64,000 nt of DNA from Haloarcula nitratireducens (GTDB taxonomy: Archaea; Halobacteriota; Halobacteria; Halobacteriales; Haloarculaceae). The DNA lies in assembly GCF_019599505.1 (NCBI RefSeq), contig NZ_RKLT01000001.1, positions 62,001 to 126,000 of the forward strand. The letters run 5' to 3'. How positions within the stretch are numbered: the stretch's first letter is position 1; the number at the start of each line of letters is the position of its first letter. Positions 57,404 through 64,000 of this stretch are shown piece by piece. The notes below the pieces were generated by a model, which saw only the letters and a program-made list of their open reading frames with translations, was not told where the DNA came from and did not search any database. Made by a program: the position numbers and the translations under genes.

Positions 57404-59887
57404 TTAGGCGTCGAGTTCGGTCTGCCAGTCCCGCACCTGTCCGGCGCTGACGCCCTGCACTTCGCCGGCGACGCTGTCGGCGTCGGCCTCGCGGAGCGCG
57501 TCGAGCGAGTCGACGCCGGCGTCTTCGAGTTTCTCCGCCGTGGCGCTGCCGACGCCGTTCAGATCTTCTAAGCCCTGCACGGCGTTGCGCTCCTGATACT
57601 CCTCGAAGTTACAGATGGGACAGCCCAGTTCCCACGGGTCGTCGCTGTCGGGGTCGATGACGAGTTCGGGCAGGTCGTGGTCCTCGCAGAACTCGTCGGT
57701 CACCTCGATGTCGCCGTTGCGGGGCAGCGGCAGCGAGTAGTCGCAGTCGGGGTAGCGCGTACAGCCGACCAGTCGGGAGCCGGAACGGAGGTGTTTGATA
57801 GCGAGTTCGCCGCCCTCCTCCTCGTGGCAGGCGGGACACGGTCCGATGACCTCGTCCTCGCTCTCGTCGGCTTTCTCGGCCTCGCAGCGGGGACAGCCGT
57901 GGACGAAGGTGTCACGGCCGGCGAGCATCTTGACGTGGTGCATCTCGTGTTCCTCGCACTCCTCGTCTAAGACGAGCGGTTCGCCGCTCGACGGGAGCGG
58001 GAGCGTGTTGCGACACTCCGGGAAGCCGTCGCAGCCGACGAAGTACGATCCCTGTCGGGAACGCCGGACGAGCATGCTCTCGCCGCACTGCGGACACGGG
58101 CCGAGGGTCTTGTCGGCCTTCAGCGACTCCTGGAGGTGCTCGCCGATCTCCTCGCTGGAGTCGCGCAACTCCTCGAACACCTGCGAGAGCATCTCGCGGG
58201 ACTCGTCGGCCACCTCGTCTAAGGTCGCCTCGCCGTTGGCGATGCGAGTCATGTCCCGTTCGAGTTGGGCGGTCATCTCGTCGCTGACGACGCGGTCGGC
58301 GAAGTCCTCGGCGGCCTCGACGACGGCGTTGGCGAGCGCCGTCGGCCGCGGCGGGTCGCCCTCGATGTAGCCGCGGTCGTAGAGCTTCTCTAAGGTGTTG
58401 TGCCGGGTCGCCTTCGTCCCGAGCCCGAGGTCCTCCATCGTCTCGATGAGGCGGGACTGGCCGTAGCGCCGGGGCGGCTGGGTCTGCTTGTCCTCCAGTC
58501 GGACCTCCGAGATCGACAGCTCCTCGCCTTCCTCCACGTCGGGGACGTGGTTCTCGCTGGCGCTGGAGTACGGGTAGACGGCGTGGTAGCCCGGTTCGAC
58601 CAGCCGCTTGCCGTTGGCCTTCAGCGAGCGGCCGCCGGCCTCGCTGACGACGCGCAGGCGCTCCCACGTCGCCGCCTCGGCGACCGTCGCGAAGAAGCGC
58701 CGGACGACGAGCTCGTAGATCTCCCACTCGTCCTCGGAGAGCTCCGACTTCGAGGGGATCTCGCCCGTCGGGTGGATGGGCGGGTGGTCGGTGGTCTCCT
58801 CGTCGCCCTCGGTGGCGACGATCTCGTCCTGTTCGAGCAGGGACTCGGCGTCCTCGCCGAAGTCCGGCGAGCCGACGAACTCGTCCAGCAGGGCGTCCTC
58901 CTCCAAGTCGTCGGGATAGACCGTGTTGTCGGTCCGCGGGTAGGTCATGTAGCCCGTCGTGTACAGTTCCTCGGCGATGGACATCGCGCGCTGGGCGGAG
59001 TAGCCCAGCGAACTGGCCGCGGAGATGAAGGCGGTGGTGTTGAACGGCGTCGGCGGGCTGTCAGTGCGGGTGCGGCGGCGGACGCTCGTCACCGTCGCGC
59101 TGTCGACGCTCGTCAGGTCGGCGTAGGCCGCATCGGCCTCGGCCTCGTCCCAGACGCGTTCGGCCTCGCTGCCGTCGTCGTCGTAGAAGTACTGCGCTTC
59201 GAAGCCCGACCCGTCCTTCTGGAGGTCGGCGAATATCTCCCAGTAGTTCTCGGGGTCGAACGCCTCGATCTCGCGCTCGCGGTCGACGATGAGCTTCAGC
59301 GTCGGCGACTGCACCCGGCCGACCGAGATGAAGTCGTCGCCCAACTGTCGGGCCGAGAGCGAGAGGAAGCGCGTCAGCGCCGCGCCCCAGACGAGGTCGA
59401 TGATCTGTCGGGCCTCGCCCGCGGCCGCGAGATCGAAGTCGATCTCGTCGGGGTCGTCGAAGGCCGCCCGCACTTCCCGCTCCGTGATAGAAGAAAAGCG
59501 CACGCGGGAGACGGGCGCGTCCGTCACGTCGCGGATGAGCTCGTAGGCCTCCTTACCGATGAGTTCGCCCTCGCGGTCGTAGTCGGTGGCGATGACGGCG
59601 CTCTCGGCCTTGCGTGCCAGGTGCTTGAGCGTCGCCACGATGTTCTCCTGTGTCGCCTCCTTGGTCACGTCGGCGTCGATGAGCTCGACCGGTTCCACGT
59701 CGCGCCAGTCGTTGTACTCCGGCGGGAAGTCGACGCCGACGACGTGACCCGAGAGGCCGACGACGCGCTTGCCGCCCCACCGGTAGACGTTGACGCCGTT
59801 GCGCCGCTCGGCCGAGGCGCTCCCCTCCGAGAGGATCTCGGCGATGCGGCGCGCGGCGTTGTCCTTCTCAGTGATGATCAGCTCCAT
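57404..59887 (-). CDS. topA: DNA topoisomerase I, type IA
   Basis: Relaxes negative supercoils. The 827-residue enzyme has the Toprim domain (TEKDNAARRI, TDYDREGE at about 101-108) and the active tyrosine Y316 in YMTYPRTDN. From about 600 several C4 zinc-ribbons follow (CPQCGES...CDGFPEC, CPACHEEE...CTRYPDC, plus CPRC). A helix-hairpin-helix module (LEDLNGVGSATAEKLEDAGV) ends the protein. ATG 59887 is preferred; the frame continues upstream as shadow sequence. Confidence 0.95.
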   Translation of the reverse strand: MELIITEKDNAARRIAEILSEGSASAERRNGVNVYRWGGKRVVGLSGHVVGVDFPPEYNDWRDVEPVELIDADVTKEATQENIVATLKHLARKAESAVIATDYDREGELIGKEAYELIRDVTDAPVSRVRFSSITEREVRAAFDDPDEIDFDLAAAGEARQIIDLVWGAALTRFLSLSARQLGDDFISVGRVQSPTLKLIVDREREIEAFDPENYWEIFADLQKDGSGFEAQYFYDDDGSEAERVWDEAEADAAYADLTSVDSATVTSVRRRTRTDSPPTPFNTTAFISAASSLGYSAQRAMSIAEELYTTGYMTYPRTDNTVYPDDLEEDALLDEFVGSPDFGEDAESLLEQDEIVATEGDEETTDHPPIHPTGEIPSKSELSEDEWEIYELVVRRFFATVAEAATWERLRVVSEAGGRSLKANGKRLVEPGYHAVYPYSSASENHVPDVEEGEELSISEVRLEDKQTQPPRRYGQSRLIETMEDLGLGTKATRHNTLEKLYDRGYIEGDPPRPTALANAVVEAAEDFADRVVSDEMTAQLERDMTRIANGEATLDEVADESREMLSQVFEELRDSSEEIGEHLQESLKADKTLGPCPQCGESMLVRRSRQGSYFVGCDGFPECRNTLPLPSSGEPLVLDEECEEHEMHHVKMLAGRDTFVHGCPRCEAEKADESEDEVIGPCPACHEEEGGELAIKHLRSGSRLVGCTRYPDCDYSLPLPRNGDIEVTDEFCEDHDLPELVIDPDSDDPWELGCPICNFEEYQERNAVQGLEDLNGVGSATAEKLEDAGVDSLDALREADADSVAGEVQGVSAGQVRDWQTELDA

Positions 59888-60107
59888 CGGACACCACCTG
59901 CTTGTTTCATTACCGGTCGCTACGCTCGGGATAGTTCTAAAGGCTTTCGCCGAAATCGGGCGACAGCGCGGGTGTGCGTGCGCTTGCGGGCGTTCGCGGA
60001 CGCGCCGCGGACGCTCGCAGACGCACGCGCGGAGGACTAAACTCGCCGACCCTCGCTCGGGACGGTACTCCGATGCCCTCTTATCGGGGAGTTCCCAACT
60101 CGGTGTC

Positions 60108-60659
60108 ATGGAGCGACGAACCGCCAGAATCCTCCGGGGTATCGCCGCCGCGCTCGTCTTCGCCACGGCAGCGTTTCACCTCTGGTGGGGCTTCCGCCGG
60201 AGCGTCATCTATCTCATGGCGACCGACCAGTGGCTCGCGTCGGGGATGCCGCCGGACCCGCGGCCCTTCTTCTTCGTCGCGTTCGCCGCTATCTTGCTCG
60301 CGGGGCCGTACTTCGTGACTCGCGGGTTGGTCAGCCTGCGCAACGCCTACGTCGTCGGAACGGTGCTGCTGTGTGGCTCCATCGCGGCGTGGGTGTTCTG
60401 GCACACCACCGGCCACGGCGCGTTCCTCGTCGACGGGTTCTCGGCTCCCGCTGCGGGCGGGGGCGGCCACCACGGCGGCGATACGAACACGGTGATTCTC
60501 GTGCTGAGCCACTACGTCACCGAACCGGTCGAATCGGCCATCAAGACCATCGAGCTCGCCGGCGTCGCCATCTTCGTGACGCTGCTGTGGAAGGACCCCG
60601 CTATCGTCCCGAAGGACCGCGACACAGGTGCGGAGGCGGGCGACGTGAGCAAGAACTAG
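60108..60659 (+). CDS. Four-helix membrane protein, unknown function
   Basis: A 183-residue protein with four hydrophobic helices (ILRGIAAALVFATAAFHLWW, FFFVAFAAILLAGPYFV, AYVVGTVLLCGSIAAWVFW, IELAGVAIFVTLLW) and a His-rich loop HTTGHGAFL with GGGGHHGGD. The His cluster might bind metal. Not assigned to a family. ATG 60108 is chosen; adjacent to topA and the MFS gene. Confidence 0.72.
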   Translation: MERRTARILRGIAAALVFATAAFHLWWGFRRSVIYLMATDQWLASGMPPDPRPFFFVAFAAILLAGPYFVTRGLVSLRNAYVVGTVLLCGSIAAWVFWHTTGHGAFLVDGFSAPAAGGGGHHGGDTNTVILVLSHYVTEPVESAIKTIELAGVAIFVTLLWKDPAIVPKDRDTGAEAGDVSKN

Positions 60660-60838
60660 CCGCCATCGCAGTCCGGTGCTCGCCTACTTTTTCGCCCGCC
60701 GGTCTACCGACTCGGCTCTGTCGATTATTAATACTGACAGATTCTCTATTCGAACCGACTGATACGGAGCGCATGCCCTCAGCCGTTCAGCGGGTGGAAC
60801 TCACTCACGTGTGTGACTCGTTCTGTAATCAGAGTTAA

Positions 60839-62176
60839 ATGAGGGCATCCATTACGGGAGCCACCGTGACCGACGCAGCCGACGCGACCTCGCTCACCGA
60901 TCTCATCAGGAACGAAGAGTTCCTCGCCCTCGCGAGCACCGCCTTCGCCCGCAGCCAAGCTTACTCCACTATCCTCATCGCCCTCGCCATGTACGCCGAC
61001 CTCTTCGGGACCTCCGGCACCGTCGAGGGCCTCTTCGGGACCGTCTTCGCGCTGACGCAGTTCCTCATCGTCCTCCCGCTCGGACGGGTCGTCGACACCG
61101 GCGACTCCAAACGCTATCTCCTCGCCGGTCTCCTCCTCAACGTCGCCATCTTCACCGGATTCACCTTCGTCAGCGCCGTCGAACACGTCATCGTCCTCCG
61201 CGCCCTCCAGGGTATCGGTGCCAGCCTGCTCTGGATCACCGGCAGCACCGTCGTCGGCGAGATCAGCCCCGACGGCAAACGCGGGCTGTGGCTCGGCAGC
61301 TACAATCAGGTGGCCGCCTTCAGCAGCCTCGCGGGTACGATCTTCGGCGGGCTTCTCCTCTACACCTACGGCTTCCAGACCACCTACGCCGTCCTCGTCG
61401 CCGTGACCGCGCTCGCCACGCTCTCGGTCTATCGGTTCCTCCGCGACAACCCCGGACAGCAGGCGGACACCGCCGACGCCTCCGGTCTCGACACGCTCAG
61501 GACGCTCCTGCAGCGCCCGGCCATCCGCGCGCTCGTCTCGTTCCGCTTCGGGTTCAGCGTCGCGAAGATGGCGGTCATCATCTTCCTGCCCATCTACGCG
61601 AAGACGCAGTTCGGCATCAACCCGCTCGCTATCGGCGGCATCCTCGCCGGCGGAAAGCTCACGAAGTCCCTCCTGCAGGGCCGCATGGGGACCCTCATCG
61701 ACAGCGCGGAGCACCGCTACAAGTTCGTGTTCGCCGGGGCGGCCGTCTACGCGGTCGGCATCGTCTTCATCCCGTTGGCCGGGTCCGCGACGCAGTTCCT
61801 GTCTCCGGTCTCCCTGTCGGCGGCCGGGACGACGATGGTGCTCCCGCCGGCCTTCTTCGGCCTCTTCGCCGCCTACGGCGTCCTCGGTATCGGCGACAGC
61901 ATCCGGCTGCCCGCCAGCATGACGCTGTTCGTCGAAGAGGGGGAACGACTGGACGCCGTCGCGGGCAGTTTCTCGCTGCGCTCGCTCTCCTGGAAGGTCG
62001 GGCAGCTGATCGGACCGGTGGCGGTCGGGGCGATCTGGGAGGCCACGTCGGCGCTGGCCGCGTTCTGGGTGGCCGCGGGCTGTGCCGGCGCCGCCGCGGT
62101 GGCGTTCGTGGCGATGGCGATTCGATCGACTCGACGAGAACAGCGGGCGTCGACGGCCGTCCGGTCCGCGGACTGA
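60839..62176 (+). CDS. MFS transporter, second
   Basis: A 445-residue transporter with about 12 helices. It shows the MFS motif PLGRVVDTGDSKR (about 74-86), FRFGFSVAKMAVIIFLPIY in the second half and a Gly-rich GIGDSIRLPASM. The group resembles drug or nucleoside exporters; the substrate is unknown. Start could be ATG 60839 or GTG 60866 (VTDAADATS): a TATA-like agttaaa lies just before the ATG, which would fit the GTG. Convergent with gatB. Confidence 0.85.
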   Translation: MRASITGATVTDAADATSLTDLIRNEEFLALASTAFARSQAYSTILIALAMYADLFGTSGTVEGLFGTVFALTQFLIVLPLGRVVDTGDSKRYLLAGLLLNVAIFTGFTFVSAVEHVIVLRALQGIGASLLWITGSTVVGEISPDGKRGLWLGSYNQVAAFSSLAGTIFGGLLLYTYGFQTTYAVLVAVTALATLSVYRFLRDNPGQQADTADASGLDTLRTLLQRPAIRALVSFRFGFSVAKMAVIIFLPIYAKTQFGINPLAIGGILAGGKLTKSLLQGRMGTLIDSAEHRYKFVFAGAAVYAVGIVFIPLAGSATQFLSPVSLSAAGTTMVLPPAFFGLFAAYGVLGIGDSIRLPASMTLFVEEGERLDAVAGSFSLRSLSWKVGQLIGPVAVGAIWEATSALAAFWVAAGCAGAAAVAFVAMAIRSTRREQRASTAVRSAD

Positions 62177-62184
62177 GTCCACTC

Positions 62185-62280
62185 CACCTTTTTCCCGATC
62201 GGGTTCGCCGCTGGCGAACCGCTCCCGGCACAAATCTGGGCTAAAAAGGCCGAACTCGCGGCGACGCCGCGAGTTCGGAG
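62185..62280. terminator. Bidirectional terminator between the MFS gene and gatB
   Basis: For the MFS gene a T-run (ccttttt, 62187-62193) follows the stop by 11 bp, then the hairpin ggttcgcc/ggcgaacc (62202-62209, 62213-62220). For gatB a 13-bp perfect stem (62250-62262 with 62266-62278, 3-nt loop) is followed on the minus strand by a U-run from aaaaa (62243-62247). This is a near-classical stem plus U-tract in an archaeon. Confidence 0.65.
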
Positions 62281-62290
62281 CCGCGGTGTG

Positions 62291-63808
62291 TTATTCCCCC
62301 TCTAACTCCTCTCGCAACAGCCCGTTGACGTCGCCGGGGTCCGCGCTCCCGCCGGTCTTCCCCATCACCTGTCCGACGAGGAAGTTCAGCGCGCCGCCCT
62401 CGCCGCTGTGGTAGTCCTCGACGGCGTCGGGGTTCTCCTCGATGGCCTCCTCAACGGCCCGCTGGACCTCGTCGCCGCTGGTCTTGCCCAGTCCCTCGCG
62501 ATCGACGACGGTATCGGGGCCCTCGCCCTCGTCGAGCATCTCCCGGAGGACCGTCTCGTGGGCGTTCTTCGCGGTGATCTCGTCGTCTGCGACCAGTTCC
62601 ACCAGCCGCATCACCTCGTCGAAGCGGCCCTCGATGTCCGTGATCTCCATGTCGCGGTAGTTGAGTTCGCCCAGCAGGTTGTCGGCGACCCACGTCGCCG
62701 CGAGGTCGGCGTCGAACCGCTCGGCGACGCTTTCGAAGAAGTCCGCGACCTGTTTCGTGCTGGTGAGCTTCGAGGCGGCCTCCTCGCTCAGGCCGTACTC
62801 CGCGACGAAGCGCTCGCGGCGGGCGTCGGGGAGTTCCGGGATGTCGATCGTCTCCTTCCAGTCGGCGACTTCCAGCGGCGGGATGTCGGCCTCGCGGAAG
62901 TAGCGGTAGTCCTTCTCCTCCTCCTTCGAGCGCATCGAGACGGTGTTGCCGTGGGTCTCGTTGAAGTGCCGCGTCTCCTGTTCGACGGCGCGGCCCGATT
63001 GGATGAGTTTCCGCTGGCGCGACGCCTCGAACGCCAGGGCCTGCTCCGCGCCCTTGTGACTGGAGATGTTCTTGACCTCCGTGCGGTTGGCGTCTTCCAG
63101 CACCGACTCCCCGATGTGGCCGTCCTCGCCCACCTCGTCGGCGTCGACCATCGAGAGGTTCGCGTCGATGCGCAGGCTGCCGTCGCGGGTGGCGTCGAAG
63201 ACGCCCAGATACTCGAGGACCTCTTCGAGCTTTTCGAGGAACGCCCGGACCTCGCCGGGGTCGCGGAAGTCCGGTTCCGTGACGATCTCCATCAGCGGCG
63301 TCCCCGCGCGGTTGTAATCGATGAGCGTGTAGTCCGCGCGGTCGATCGAGCACGTGCGGGACTCCAGCGGTCCGGTCCCCTCGCGGACGTGTTTGATAGC
63401 GCCGGGGTCCTCCTCTAAGTGGGCGCGGCGGATGGAGACGGCGCGGCGCCGGCTCTCGACGGCGAACTCCAGCTCCCCATCTTGACAGATCGGCGCGTCG
63501 TACTGCGTTACCTGGAAGTTCTTCGGCAGGTCGGGGTAGTAGTAGTTCTTCCGGTGGAACGTCGTCTCTTCCGGCACGTCGGCGTCGATGGCCTTCCCCA
63601 CCTTCACGGCGGCCTCGACGGCCCCCTCGTTGACGACCGGGAGTGCCCCCGGCAGGCCCAGACAGACCGGACAGGTGTGCGTGTTGGGTTCCCCGGTCGG
63701 CTCGGTCGAACAGCCACAGAATATCTTCGTCTCCGTCTCTAGCTGGACGTGGACCTCCAGCCCGATGACGGCCGCGAGTTCGCGGGACTCGGCGGCTTGC
63801 GCAGTCAT
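62291..63808 (-). CDS. gatB: Aspartyl/glutamyl-tRNA amidotransferase subunit B (GatB)
   Basis: A 505-residue kinase/tRNA-binding subunit of GatCAB. It has GLEVHVQLETETKIFCGC, the zinc site around CSTEPTGEPNTHTCPVCLG, PDLPKNFQVTQYDAPI and a C-terminal tail typical of the family. With non-discriminating AspRS it converts Asp-tRNA(Asn) to Asn-tRNA(Asn), probably also Glu-tRNA(Gln). Partners gatA and gatC are not in the window. ATG start at 63808. Confidence 0.96.
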   Translation of the reverse strand: MTAQAAESRELAAVIGLEVHVQLETETKIFCGCSTEPTGEPNTHTCPVCLGLPGALPVVNEGAVEAAVKVGKAIDADVPEETTFHRKNYYYPDLPKNFQVTQYDAPICQDGELEFAVESRRRAVSIRRAHLEEDPGAIKHVREGTGPLESRTCSIDRADYTLIDYNRAGTPLMEIVTEPDFRDPGEVRAFLEKLEEVLEYLGVFDATRDGSLRIDANLSMVDADEVGEDGHIGESVLEDANRTEVKNISSHKGAEQALAFEASRQRKLIQSGRAVEQETRHFNETHGNTVSMRSKEEEKDYRYFREADIPPLEVADWKETIDIPELPDARRERFVAEYGLSEEAASKLTSTKQVADFFESVAERFDADLAATWVADNLLGELNYRDMEITDIEGRFDEVMRLVELVADDEITAKNAHETVLREMLDEGEGPDTVVDREGLGKTSGDEVQRAVEEAIEENPDAVEDYHSGEGGALNFLVGQVMGKTGGSADPGDVNGLLREELEGE

Positions 63809-64000
63809 TACACGCCGTTCGGTGGCCGCCGGCTAAAGGCTAACGACCCCCGGCCGGGAGCCGTCGCGCTCTCTCCGAACGGCGACCGGCGCTCGCCCTG
63901 GTGTCACAGTACGGGGCACTCAGCGATGCTGAGTCTGCCTCTGACCGCGACAGGGCGAAAATATTGCCGAGAGTCGCACGTTTAGTGCGATCGGGGGCGG
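63809..64000. other. Window end, noncoding
   Basis: No gene is supported here. Two small inverted repeats are visible: actcag/ctgagt (63918-63935 region) and tcgcac/gtgcga (63974-63990 region). A TATA-like cgaaaatattg near 63955-63965 may be a promoter reading out of the window. Confidence 0.3.

Overview
This is a high-GC chromosomal window from a halophilic archaeon (class Halobacteria, most likely Haloarculaceae or a close relative). The evidence is strongly acidic predicted proteins; archaeal genes (20S proteasome alpha and beta, Pth2, L37Ae, RpoP, the KEOPS subunit Pcc1, GGGP synthase, TruD, GatB and a non-discriminating-type AspRS); TATA-box promoters, several of them leaderless; and several bacterio-opsin-activator (bat) type HTH regulators. 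I saw no tRNA, rRNA, CRISPR array, transposase or phage gene.

Layout. 1-8.9 kb: the tail of an unidentified gene, then a complete histidine-degradation operon on the minus strand (hutU-hutG-hutI-hutH) with a divergent bat-type regulator, a VOC protein, acylphosphatase and a YjiH-family membrane protein. 9-10 kb: a Thi4-type thiazole synthase. 10-23.8 kb: a respiratory nitrate-reductase locus, with a NarO-like regulator divergent from a plus-strand run: membrane protein, Rieske protein, cytochrome b, small membrane protein, narG, narH, a haem-binding gamma-like subunit, a NarJ-type chaperone, a polytopic membrane protein, a HEAT-repeat protein, an Mrp ATPase with an added C-terminal DUF2249-like domain, MobA and an HTH-type protein. 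24-32 kb: a DUF6775-like protein, patatin, a GT87-like protein, the dcd-thiR-methyltransferase operon, a Yip1-like protein, pth2, psmA-psmB. 32.5-39 kb: an MFS transporter and molybdenum-cofactor genes (MoeA fused to a binding-protein-like domain, a MobB-MoaE fusion, a second MoeA, MoaA). 39-45.8 kb: assimilatory nitrate genes, namely two full-length NasA paralogues facing tail to tail, a NarK-family transporter and a short MobA-like gene. 45.8-64 kb: mainly housekeeping genes (truD, a DUF2103 gene, rpl37ae, rpoP, pcc1, a large multi-PAS bat regulator, an aldo/keto reductase, aspS, GGGP synthase, a Rieske protein, topA, two membrane proteins, gatB).

How it fits together. Most of 10-46 kb supports molybdoenzyme nitrate metabolism. 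MoaA, MoaE/MobB, two MoeA proteins, MobA and the short MobA-like protein would supply the cofactor to an outward-facing NarGH (Tat signal on NarG; Rieske/cytochrome b instead of NarI) and to two cytoplasmic NasA enzymes. The most novel-looking parts are the accessory proteins in the nar operon (the Mrp-DUF2249 fusion, the HEAT protein and the membrane protein), the convergent nasA pair with the short MobA-like gene, and a 51-bp palindromic, in-frame insertion-like element inside truD bounded by an 8-bp direct repeat.
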